DNA of 64,000 bases, from contig NC_058521.1 of the NCBI RefSeq assembly GCF_904849725.1, positions 428,810,676 through 428,874,675 on the forward strand, read 5' to 3'. Below are positions 25,199-35,843 of the stretch, in pieces. This DNA is from Hordeum vulgare subsp. vulgare. Its lineage: Eukaryota; Streptophyta; Magnoliopsida; Poales; Poaceae. Position 1 is the first letter of the stretch. Each line of letters opens with the position of its first letter. The notes below the pieces were generated by a model. That model saw only the letters and a list, made by a program, of their open reading frames with translations, was not told the DNA's origin and ran no database searches. Position numbers and translations under genes: made by a program.

Positions 25199-26131
25199 TG
25201 ATAGAGGCAAATTTGTCCCTGTCTTTCAATGAGATGGTGGTTATCGTTTTGGTGGAGTAGAATTTGACGATCCGACTACGAATGTGTGAGGATGTTGCGC
25301 CTTAGCAATCGCTAAACCCTCTTCGAGAGGTTATTGGCCATGGTGGAGCACGATCAACTTGACCACGAGGGTCTGTTTCATGCACGCAAACGAAGAGTAA
25401 GCAAGAAACTAATATTGCAATTTGGATATTGCGAATATAAGAGGAAAGCTCTATTGATGAAAGTGGGGTTCTCTAACGCCTTTGTGTGGTCGTGGAACAC
25501 AAACAAAGAACACGAAGTTGCAGCTATGGCGAACTTGTAATATAAACAAAACCCAAGTCTAAACGGCCTCGGAATAGCTTCCAACCAGCGACCTTGAGCG
25601 GTGCCCTAAGGGATTTATATATGGGGGAATAGAGGAGGAATTTGTGACCCCTTGGAGGAGGGGTCCGAAACCGACCCTAACTCAGTTTCCCCACACACAT
25701 GGACTCTAAAAATAGCCTATAATATGGTATTTCGAAATTACATGGGCGTGGCCCAAAAATAAGGTGATGTAGCACCTATAATATCGTATGGACGAAATTT
25801 ATAAAGTAGCGTCTTGTATATTTCGTCCAAGCCTTCATGCTCTCCTTATGGTGGCTTCAAAGTGCGAAAATAACTAGTGGAAGCTCCATTGTTCTTCCCC
25901 GCGCGTGCACCTTCTACTCCATGCTTGATCCCGCTCCAACGGATATCCTTGTTGTCCATGCTAGGTCCTTCATTCATAATAAGAACAAAATAATCTAACT
26001 TAGGCAACACCATATGTTCATGAATGAAACGAAAGTGGTAATTCAATTGGCGTGCGCGAGCTCTTGTAACGGGTCCAGTATGTATACCAGCTGGGGCTGT
26101 GGGTGTAACAATGGTGTTTATGTCTTCATCA
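25199..26131 (-). repeat. Element C 5' LTR
   Basis: 933 bp, plus-strand edges tgatagaggc and gtcttcatca, homologous to 18206-19122 with visible substitutions and indels. The minus-strand ORF at 25846-26046 (ending RTLKPP) is the LTR copy of sequence that follows the pol stop in the 3' LTR and is not a separate gene. Confidence 0.9.
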
Positions 26132-26946
26132 ATGTATCATAAGGAAAACACATTTAAGTCTAACATACTTCCTATGCATAGGCATCTCATAAGCAAACAA
26201 ATTATCAAGACAAGAAATATCGAACATAGGCATGAAAGAAGAAAGAAAAAATAGCAATCTCAACATGAAGAGAGATAATTTAGTAACATGAATATTTCTA
26301 TAACCATATTTCCCTCTCTCATAATAATTACATGTAGGATTATATCAAATTATACAATATAGCCATCATATAACATATTATCTTCATGATCCACATGCAT
26401 AAAAGTCTTATAATCTTCCAAGGTAGTGGGATTAGCATTAACTAATGTCATCAGCTCTCCAAACCCACTTTTATAAAAAAATCACGAGATAGATAATTAT
26501 CCAAAATAGTGGGATCATTATTACCAAAATTTGAAACTCTTCCAAACCCACTTTCAATACTATTGAAAACATTATTATCAATATCATATTTATCACGAGG
26601 ATTAAGTAAAGTTTTAGGATAATAAGAAGCATCAACCCAATCATGATCATTACAATGAGTAGTGGTCATGACAAAATTGTCATCCCCAATCTTGTTGTTT
26701 TTCATATTATTAGCACAATTGACATTAATAGAATTTATAATAACATCATTGCAATCATGCTTTCCATTCAAGGAGATATCATGAATCACTTCATAAATTT
26801 CTTCTTTTAACACTTCGTCACAATATTCAGATTCACGTTTTTCAAGCAAAAACTTAAAAAAGATAATCAAGTGAACTCAACTCACTAGCAATTGGTTCAA
26901 GATAATTAGATCTTTTGAAAATATTAGTAAGTGGATGAGGATCCAT
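26132..26946 (-). pseudogene. Element A orphan ORF, N-terminal part (split by element C)
   Basis: The start is the ATG at 26946 opening MDPHPLTNIF. The frame breaks by a shift after about 35 codons and continues in 26451-26870 (LEKRESEYCDEVLKEE.., Asn/Asp-rich, SGFGRVSNFGNND). It then passes through decayed sequence to a conserved end with PMHRKYVRLKC near 26150. Element C interrupts it there. The last codons (..HDAFFVFQLLYFM, stop at 18162-18164) lie on the far side of C, and the frame joins cleanly across one copy of the ATGTA duplication. Element B carries a related ORF ending MHRKWFRLKC..HDALLH. No known domain is recognised. It sits where gag is expected in a non-autonomous gypsy. Confidence 0.7.
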
Positions 26947-27166
26947 ATGTCTTTACTTTTCCTGTTTATATTTTATTTTCAAGTGTTTTGACATGAAGGC
27001 AATAGAAGCAAGAAAGAAAGAAAAAGGCATATGGAAAATATTTTTTTAATTTTTTTAATTTTTTTGGAAGTGTGGGAGATGAAAATGGGAGGCAAATGGC
27101 AAATAATATAATTGCAAGGAGATGAGAGTTTATGTGTGGGAACCTAATAGATCTTGACTTGATCTC

Positions 27167-27183
27167 CCCCGACAACGGCAGCA
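27167..27183 (-). other. Primer-binding site, tRNA-Asp type (degenerate)
   Basis: The plus strand ccccgacaacggcagca differs at a few positions from the perfect site of element B (ccccggcaacggcgcca). It lies 7 nt inside the LTR end at 27191. Confidence 0.75.
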
Positions 27184-27190
27184 TAAATCT

Positions 27191-28731
27191 TGACTCCTCA
27201 CAGACTGCATTGGCTTCCCTCCAAGCTTAAAGGGTGATGTAGCACAGTGACGGCAAATATTTCCCTGAGTTATGAAAGCAAGGTATCAATCCAATAGGAA
27301 TATCCACAAGACTATGTAAGCAATACCTGCACATAAATAACAAATCCTCGCAACCCAACGCATGTAGGGGTTCTCAATCCCTCGTGGGTAAAATAAAACG
27401 GTAAAAGATAGATTGATAAATGCAAATAAAGTAATGGTAAATAAAACACAGCAAGGTATTTTTGGGTTTTTGATTATATAGTTCTGAAAATAAAAGAGCA
27501 AATAAATTGGAAACGTGAATAGAAAAATAGATCTTGCAAACAGATGATGTAAAATAGACCCGGGGGCCGTAGGTTTCACTAGTGGTTTGTCTCAAGAAAA
27601 TAGCAAACGGTGGGTGGAAAAATTACTGTTGGGAAAAATTATGACGATATACAAGACAATGATCATGTATATAGGCATCACGTCGAAGACAAGTAGACCG
27701 ATTCCTGCGTGCATCTACTACTATTACTCCACACATCGACTGCTATCCAACATGCATCTAGTGTATTAAGTTCATGGATAAATGGAGTAATGCTTTAAGA
27801 ACAATGACATGATGTAGACAAGATCTATTCATATAGGAATAGACCAAATAGTTTTATCCTTAATAGCAACTATACATGCTTATCATGTCTCTTTTTGTCA
27901 CTGAGATTGAGCACCGCAAGATCGAACCCATCACAAAGCACCTCTTCCCATTGCTAGATAAAAAGATCAAGCTACCCAAACAAAACCAAAATACCAGAGA
28001 AGAAATACGAGGCTATAATAATCAAGCTTGGATATACTTTCATAGATATGATCATAATCTTACTGTTCATTGGATCCCAACAAACATACCGTAGAAGAAA
28101 GAGTTACATCAAATAGATCTCCAAGAGACCATGGTATTGAGAAGCAAAACCAGAGAGAAATACATCTAGCTAGTGCCTATGAACCCGTAGGTTTGATATG
28201 AACTACTCACGCATCATGAGAGGAGCACCAATGAGGATGATGAACCCCTCCGGTACCGTGTTCCCCTCTAAGAGGGTGTCGGAACGAGCTCTAGATTGGA
28301 TCTCATGGCTTTTTGAACTTGCGGCGGCTGAAACGATTTTTTGTCAACTCCTCTAGGGTTTATGGAATATTTGGGTATTTATAGATCTAAGAGGCAGTGA
28401 CGGATGTGCCCGAGGCCCCCACTACCCACCAGGGCGGCCCTGGTGCCTAGTGGGCTGCCTGGGCCTCCTATGGTTGTCTTCCTTGGTCCTAAAGTTTCCT
28501 TCTGGTCCATAATAAATCTCCAATTTTTTTGTGGTATTTGGGCTTCATGTGATATTGATTTTGTGTGAAGGAAAAAACTAACAAAAATAGCAACTGTCAT
28601 TAGGTACTATGTCAAGAGGTTAGTCCCAAAAAATGATATAAAGTTGCTATAAAATGATTATAAAACATCCAAGAATGATAATATAACAACATGGAAGAAT
28701 GAAAACTTATAGATACGTTGGAGACGTATCA
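27191..28731 (-). repeat. Element A 5' LTR
   Basis: 1541 bp, plus-strand edges tgactcctca and ggagacgtatca, paired with 14107-15687. Confidence 0.88.
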
Positions 28732-30038
28732 CACATCTTTCTAGAATCTTCTCCATGGAAAGTTTAGGAGGAGCATTTTTGAGATGTTGACCACCATCAT
28801 GAGCTTGCTCTTGATCTCCAGAATGCTCGGAGGAGAGAACTTGATCAAGAACATCACTTTGTGGACCACCATCATGAGTTTGATCTTGTCCTTGACCTTT
28901 ATTACAAGGTTGAGGGCCTTCATTTTGTTCTTCAGAAGTGTGTGGGTCTTGCGTCGGTGATGGTTCCACTTGTGTGGAAGATTGTCCTTCTCCTTCATCC
29001 ACAATGTGTTCCTCAATGGGTAGGAAGTGTCCCACACCTATTCTTCTTATTGCTTGGAGAGGAATTTCATCACCTACATCAGAAAGACCACTTTGCTCCA
29101 CTTGGGATCCATTATTTTCAGCAAAATCCATGTTACACGTCTCCACAATGACTCCAGTGGACTTGTTGAAAACACGGTAAGCATGAGAGTTTGTAGCATA
29201 ACCACCAAATATGCCCTCTTGTGCTCTAGGTTCAAATTTAGACAAAATAACACCTTTCTTGAGCATGGAACACTTACAACCAAATACCCGAAAGTACTTG
29301 AGGTTGGGATTGTTACGGTAAGAATTTCATAAGGAGTCTTGTTCAAGCCTTTACGGAGGTAGATCCTATTAGATGTGTGACATGTGGTGTTGATGGATTC
29401 GGCCCAATAGTTGTACAGAGATTTTAATTTTGTCATCATTGTCCTTGCCGCGTCCATGAATGTTAGGTTCTTTCTCTCTTCAACACCATTTTGTTGAGGG
29501 GTATATGGTGTGGAGTATTGGTACTCGATCGCCTCATCACTTAGAAACTCATCCAAGGTGTAGTTCTGGAACTCGGTGCCATTGTCACTTCTAATCATCG
29601 AAATCTTTGCCTCATGTTGACGTTGAGATTCATTGGCAAAGTCAATGATAGTTTGTTAAGTCTCACTCTTCCTATTGAAGAAGTATACCCAAGTATATCT
29701 CAAGTAATCATCGACTATTACCAAGCAATACTTTCTCCCCTAAAACTATCGAAGGTTGGAGGAATAATGAGATCCATGTGAAGGAGCTCTAAGGTCCTCT
29801 TCGAGTAGATGGTAGTCACGGGTTGGTGAGTCGTCTCATATAGCTTTCCTTCAGTGCACACACTGCCAACACGACCTTTGGCAAAACTCACATTCTTCGT
29901 CCAAGAACGTGATCCCCTTTGAGGATACTTTGCAAAGATCTCATATTGATATGGCTAGCCGGCAATGTCAAAGACATCCCACATATACTTTAGCCATTAA
30001 GCAAGCCGCGGTCTTAGTGGGTCGCTCCGAGAAGTTAA
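28732..30038 (-). pseudogene. Element E integrase (broken)
   Basis: The core fragment 29074-29598 opens MIRSDNGTEF and carries Asp5 and Glu41 (PQQNGVEER), the D35E pair of copia integrase. A frameshift near 29260 leads to the C-terminal part MLKKGVILSKFEPRA and EGIFGGY (from 29266), then a long acidic, Gln/Glu/Asp-rich linker with two DQ..HDGG.. repeats. It is cut by element A at 28731. To the right (29600-29960) the pre-integrase region can be followed in mixed frames (FAKGRVGSVCTEGKLYE, LELLHMDL). Element B interrupts it at 30038. Inactive. Confidence 0.85.
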
Positions 30039-31653
30039 TGATGTCTACTACACGACCTTCTTCAAGCGCAAAGTTTTGTAGGACAATAGCAAGTTCCCCT
30101 CAAGTGGATGACTTAAGGTTTATGAATCCGTGGGAGTCGTAGGATGAAGATGGTCTCTCTCAAGCAACCCTACGATCAAATAATGAAGAGTCTCTTGTGT
30201 CCCGAACATACCCAATACAATGGTAAATTGTATAGGTGTGCTAGTTTGACAAAGAGATGGCGATACAAGTGTAATATGGATGGTAGATATAGGTTTTTGT
30301 AATATGAAAATATAAAAACAGCAAGGTAACTAATGATAAAACTGAGCACAAACGGTATTGCAATGCTTAGAAACAAGGCCTAGGGTTCATACATTCACTA
30401 GTGCAAGTTCTCTCAACAATACTAAGATAGTTGAATCATATGTAAATCCCTCACGTGCCAAAAAAAGTTCACTCCAAAGTCACAGATAGCGGAGAACAAA
30501 CGAAGAAATTATTGTAGGGTACGAAACCACCTGAAAGGTATCTTTTCCGATCAATCTTATGAGCTATACCTATAAGTGTCACGAACAGCCCTAGAGTTCG
30601 TACTAAAATAACACCTTAAGATACACATCAACCAAAACCCTAATGTCACCTAGATACTCCAATGTCACCACAAGTACCCATGGACTTGTTTATACGATAT
30701 GCATCACACAATTTTACATTCATCGTGTTCAATCCAACACAAAGAACTTCAAGGAGTGCCCCAAAGTTTCTACCAGAGAGTCAAGACGAAAACGTGTGCC
30801 AACCCCTATGCATAGATTCCCAAGGTCACGGAACCCGCAAGTTGATCACCAAAACATACATTAAGTGGATCAATAGAACATCCCATTGTCACCACGGATA
30901 TCCCATCGCAATACATACATCAAGTGTTCTCAAATCCTTAAAGATTCAATCCGATAAGAAAACTTCAAAGGGAAAACTCAATTCATCACAAGAAGATAGC
31001 GAGGGGAACACTCCATAGGATTCATCTATATTAATAAAGCTCGTGATACATCAAGATCGTGCCATCTCAAGAACACGAGAGAGAGAGAGAGATCAAACAC
31101 ATAGCTACTGTTACATACCCTCAGCCCTGAGGGTGAACTAATCCCGCCTTGTCATGGAGACCACAAGGATGATGAAGATGGCCTCCGGTGATGGTTTCCC
31201 CCTCTGGGAGGGTGCCGAAACAGGCTCTCGATTGGTTTTTCATGGCTCTAGAGGCTTGCGGCGGCGGAACTCCCGATCTAGGTTTCTTTCTGGGTGTTTT
31301 GTGATTTATAGGAATTTTTGGCGCTACTCTCACGTCAAGGGGACTCCCGAGGGACCCACAAGCCAGGGTGCGCGACCTAGGGGGGACGCGTGCCCTAGGC
31401 TTGTGACTGCCTCGGGACTCCTCTCCAGTGTCTTTTTGCCCTATTATTTTTTATATTTTCCAAAAATATTCTCTGTAAATTTTTAGCCCATTCCGAGAAG
31501 TTTTATTTCTGCACAAAAACAACACCACGGTAGTTCTGCTGAAAACAACGTCAGTCCGGGTTAGTTCTAGTAAAATCATACCAAAATCATATAAAATTAT
31601 TGTAAAAATGGCATGAATACTTCATAAATTATAGATACGTTGGAGACGTATCA
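30039..31653 (-). repeat. Element B 3' LTR
   Basis: 1615 bp, plus-strand edges tgatgtctac and ggagacgtatca. It contains a (GA)8 tract at 31077-31092. It differs visibly from the 5' LTR by substitutions and by a deletion of about 30 bp near the outer end (after 30064). Confidence 0.9.
31077..31092. repeat. (GA)8 microsatellite in element B 3' LTR
   Basis: Eight GA units. The sister LTR has eleven at 36902-36923. Confidence 0.9.
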
Positions 31654-33497
31654 GAACATCAACATCCCCGAGCTTAATTCCTGCTCGTCCTCGAGTAGGT
31701 ATATGATAAAATAAATAATTTATGAAGTGTGAATGCAAGCAACAAGTTTGATCAATGATACTTCCAATCAATTTTCTAGTATCAATATAAACCATAAACA
31801 GTAGCTCATCTCATAAAAATTCTCATGATCAAGTAACAAGCTATTCACATGTTAAAGTATAGACCAAAAAGTTTCTTGAAAACTAACAAACCATAATCCT
31901 AGTCATCGAACAATTGCAATTCATCTTATTTTCAGGAAGGGTCTATGTAAGAGCTTTGATTTAGAAAATTCCACATACTCAACTATCATATAATCTTCCA
32001 TGATTGCTAACACTCAAAGCATATTTTTAGAGCAAATGGCGTCCGTCGAACACAGAGAAAGATAGGGGCTTAAAGTTTCGCCTCCCAACTTATTTATCAT
32101 ATAGATAATTGTCAACAATAATAATTCATGATCAAGTATATTTGAATGGACATATATGCTTGGATCTTTCCCTACCACATGATCCTTGCCAAGAGAAAAA
32201 GGCGAAATATAGGAAGTGGTGAAGATCACCATGACTCTTGAATAAAGGTAAGTACTAGAAAGTAAAAGATAGGCCCTTCGCAGAGGGAAGCATTGATTTG
32301 CAGAGGTGCCAGAGCTCAATCTTTTAAAACAGAGACGAATAATAATTTGAGCGGTATGCTTTCATTGTCAACATAACAACGGAGAGATCTCAGTATCTTC
32401 CATGCTAGATATATTATATGCGGTTCCCAAACATAATGGTAAAGTTTTTTACTCCCCCTCCACCAATCAATCACAGTCCACGGCGAGCCGAATCCACGGG
32501 TACCGTCCATACACACAATAATCCTGGGGGAGTTTTATTTCATTATATTTTGATTTGATTTTTATGAGCATGGGACTAGGCATCCCGAATACCAACCACT
32601 TTCTCGTGAATGACAGTGAATCAACACATATCGTGAAAATAACTCACCTAGCATGGAAGATATTGACAGCCCCTAGTCACTATATTGAGCGATTCAGGCA
32701 TACAAAACAGAATATTATTTGAATGTTTAGAGTTTGGTACATGCAAATTTACTTAGAACGACACATAAATACCGCATATATGTAGGTATGGTGGACTCAT
32801 ATGGAACAACTTTGGGTTTAAGGGTGTTTGGATGCACAAGTAGTATTTCTACTTGGTGCGGAAGTTTTGGCTAGTATGAGGTGGAAGCAAGCACCACATG
32901 TTGGAGGATCCATAACAATATAACTTCTATACAAATATACCCAATCATAACTCTTTAAATTGTCTTCCTTTTCCAACTTCAACTAATTTCCTCAAGTTTG
33001 AAAATAATTAACGGGTATTCACAATCACAGAAGATTTCCAAGATAGTATATTTATATGTGAAATCTCTCTTCCTTCAATATTCTTTCATGAATTGTTCAA
33101 GTGACCAATGAGGTGTTTGCTAACTTTCCATAAATTTTACCACCTATACTTCTTATATGTGAAGTCATTACTCCCCATGGGATAAGCATATAAAACATAT
33201 ATAATCTGAGATTTATGATATTCGATTCATTCAACCATTTACTCATAGGATATAAGTTAAGCATGAGAGTGAATGACAAAACTACTCCAAAACATATAAG
33301 TGAAGATCAATGAGTAGTCAAACAATTAAGTAGCTATGTGAGGAATTCCTCTCTCTCTTAATAAAGATTTTCATATCTAAGTATTTCATTTAAACATCAA
33401 GCAAAAGAAAAATAGCACTGCAAGAATAGGATGCATCATGTGAACGAATAAAAATTTAGACTCAACATAGGCTAACCGATAGTTGACGAAGAAAGGT

Positions 33498-33514
33498 GGG
33501 ATGCGTAGCATCCC
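33498..33514. repeat. Stem-loop gggatgc/gcatccc (element B, copy 1)
   Basis: Perfect 7-bp arms with a 3-nt loop, in the left half of the internal duplication. Confidence 0.75.
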
Positions 33515-34213
33515 CAAGTTTCTATGCTTGAGATTTCTGGAAGTATTTACTTGTGGTCCCGTGGGCATCCGCATGCTTTAGCTTTTGTATCTTGTTCAAT
33601 CCTCTCGTATCCCGGTTTCACCTATTCTCAAAAACTTCATCCACACAAAACTTGAAAAGAACTCGTGAGATAGGTTAGTGCACATAATAATAAATCAACT
33701 CTTTATGTAGTGCCAAGACAAGTTGCATAATAATTGAAAATACCATCTACTGTTTACTATCATTTCCACAATTTATATCTATCAATATTGGCTATGGAAA
33801 CTATAGGATAAGTAGATAACAAAACTATGACAGCAATCTGTCCAAACAGAATAGTCTGGAGAAATTTATAAAAACAGTGTACTTACGTAACTCAAAAAAT
33901 TATTATAATTTAGGACATGCTATAAACATTATGTGAAAACACTGTGTAGAAATTTCAGAAACTTTTCGCGTTCTAGTAAAATATGAAAATTCAAACACTA
34001 CATCACCAGTTTTTGTTTTTTACACAACACCAATCAAAGCATGCAATGCAAGCATCCTAATGCAATTCTTGGAACTTTTTATTGAAAAACAAGATTATGA
34101 ATAACAACTATCAGGGAAAAAAAATAAAATGACGCTCCAAGCAAACTCAAATTATGTGACGAATAAAAATCTAGCTCCAAGTAAGATATACCGATAATGT
34201 TGAAGACGAAAGA

Positions 34214-34237
34214 GGGGATGCCTTCCGGGGCATCCCC
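34214..34237. repeat. Stem-loop ggggatgcc/ggcatcccc (element B, copy 2)
   Basis: Perfect 9-bp arms, loop ttccgg. The arms are identical to those in element A at 17414-17437; the loop differs at two bases (ttttgg in A). Confidence 0.8.
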
Positions 34238-34935
34238 AAGCTTAGTCGCTTGAGTCTTCCTTGGATATTACCTTGGGGGTGCCTTGGGAATCCCCAATCT
34301 TGGGTTCTTGTCACTCCTTATTCTCCTCATATCGGTTTCTCACCCAAAACTTGAAAACTTCAATCACACAAAACTTAAGGAAACTTCGTGAGATGGGTTA
34401 GTATAATAAATAATGATCATTCATTTAGGTACTATTAAGACAAGATTCATAATTGTTCCCACATGATACCTACTTTATTCTACTATTCCCATAATTTATA
34501 TCAATGAATATAAGCTATGGGAACACTAGAACAAGCAAACTATGCATGCAAAACAGAATCTGTCAAAATGTGAAGATCTATAGTGTAACCATACTTCCCT
34601 GTCTCTAAAACTTCTGGAAAATTAGGACAATCCAGGCAATTTGTATATAAATCATGTGTTAAAAATTTATATCAAAATCACGTTCCAATGAATTTACACA
34701 ATTCCTGGACTGAGAGCAAATGTTTCTGTTTTTGCACAGAATCAAGTCAACTATCATCCACAATATCCCAAAGGCTTTACTTGGCACTTTATTGAAATAA
34801 AAGGCATAAAACATGATTACTACAGTATCTTAATCATGTGAAAACCAAAAAAATAGAAAGTAAAAGTGTTGGGTTGTCTCCCATAAAGCGCTTTTCTTTA
34901 AAGCCTTTAGCTAGCCATGATGATTTCAATGATGC

Positions 34936-35720
34936 TCACATAGGAGTAATAATTATAACATGCAAAAGAGCATCATGAATCTCATGACAAGCACATTTAA
35001 GTCTAAACCACTTCCTATGCATAGGGATTTTGTGATAAAACAATTTATGGGAGCAAGAATCAACTAGCATAGGAAGGCAAAATAAGCACAACTTCATAAC
35101 TTTGAACACATAGGGAGGAAACTTAATATGATTGCAATTCCTACAAGCATATGTTCCTCCCTCATAATACTTTTCAGTAGCATCATGAAGGAATTCAACA
35201 ATATAACTATCACATACAACATTTTTTCATGATCTACAAGCATAGAAAATTTATCACTCTCCACATAAGCAAAATTCTTCTCATTCCTAATAGAGGGAGC
35301 AAACTCAACGAAATAACTATCATGAGGTACTTCATTGACATAACCACTTTGAATTTTAAAATCATGATAAAAAGTTTCATGTTTACTATCACTATTTATA
35401 GCATACATGTCATCGCAGTAATCATCATACATAGGAGGCATAATATCATCATAATAGTTTTTCTCATCAAAACTTGGGGGACTAAAAATATCATATTCAT
35501 CAAACATAGCATCCCCAAGCTTGTGGCTTTAAATATCGTTAGCATCATGAATATTCAGAGAATTCATACTAACAACATTGCAATCATGCTCATCACTCAA
35601 AGATTTAGTGCCGAACATTTTAATAACTTCTTCTTCTAACACCTGAGCACAATTTTCCTTTCCATCATTTTCACGAAAGACATTGAAAATATGAAGCATA
35701 TGAGGCAACCTCAATTCCAT
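34936..35720 (-). pseudogene. Element B orphan ORF (broken)
   Basis: The start ATG is at 35720 (MELRLPHMLHIFNVF). After 63 codons an in-frame TAA (35526-35528) interrupts. The same frame then continues (SHKLGDAMFDEYDIF) with an acidic, Tyr-rich stretch (PPSFDEKNYYDD, YDDYCDD) to a DHEK motif. A one-base shift there moves the rest to another frame (YIVEFLHDATEKYYEGG, ACRNCNHIKFP, PMHRKWFRLKC), ending at 34936. About 260 residues when the shift is ignored. The CRNC and PMHRKW..RLKC segments recur in element A. I know of no domain for this family. Its position directly after the leader suggests a gag-like role, but nothing in it proves RNA or capsid function. Confidence 0.65.
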
Positions 35721-35816
35721 TTTTGTAGTTTTGTTTTATAAAACCAAACTAGTGAAAAACAAGAAACTAAAAGATTTAATTGCAAGATCTAAATATATAC
35801 CTTCAAGCACTCACCT

Positions 35817-35833
35817 CCCCGGCAACGGCGCCA
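35817..35833 (-). other. Primer-binding site, tRNA-Asp, perfect
   Basis: The plus strand ccccggcaacggcgcca is the full 17-nt 3' end of plant tRNA-Asp. It lies 10 nt inside the LTR end at 35844. Confidence 0.92.
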
Positions 35834-35843
35834 GAAAAGAGGT

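Larger units (their letters stand above)
18206..26131 (-). mobile_element. Element C: gypsy retrotransposon (chromovirus-like)
   Basis: On the minus strand: 5' LTR (26131-25199), tRNA-Met primer-binding site (25180-25196), leader, gag, protease, RT, RNase H, integrase, polypurine tract, 3' LTR (19122-18206). The 5-bp duplication ATGTA is exact (18201-18205 and 26132-26136). Total 7.93 kb. Protease-RT-RNase H-integrase order makes it gypsy. The pol frame runs on into the 3' LTR, a layout known from CRM-type chromoviruses, but no chromodomain is recognisable and I cannot place the family. Many stops and frameshifts make it dead. It lies inside the orphan ORF of element A. Confidence 0.92.
14107..28731 (-). 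mobile_element. Element A: non-autonomous gypsy, with nested element C
   Basis: On the minus strand: 5' LTR (28731-27191), degenerate tRNA-Asp primer-binding site (27167-27183), orphan ORF (26946-18162, split by C), about 2.4 kb of noncoding DNA, polypurine tract, 3' LTR (15687-14107). Flanks are CACGT (14102-14106) and CACAT (28732-28736), a target duplication with one transition. Without C it is about 6.7 kb. There is no gag zinc knuckle, protease, RT or integrase, so it depends on a partner. It sits in the pol linker of element E. Confidence 0.85.
31654..34935 (-). other. Element B 3' noncoding internal region
   Basis: About 3.3 kb without a coding frame. It holds the polypurine tract beside the 3' LTR (plus strand catccccgagctta at about 31664), the ctcgtcctcgag box at 31684-31695, two stem-loops (33498-33514 and 34214-34237), and a diverged internal duplication of roughly 0.5 kb (about 33430-33860 against 34140-34590), recognisable by cacacaaaactt, gtgagat.ggttag and catttatatc-like stretches in the same order. 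Confidence 0.7.

Noticed and set aside
30643..31018. Plus-strand ORFs in the B 3' LTR, partly repeated at 36488-36939
   Set aside because: Present only because the LTR is repeated. Frames differ between the two LTRs and are antisense to the element.
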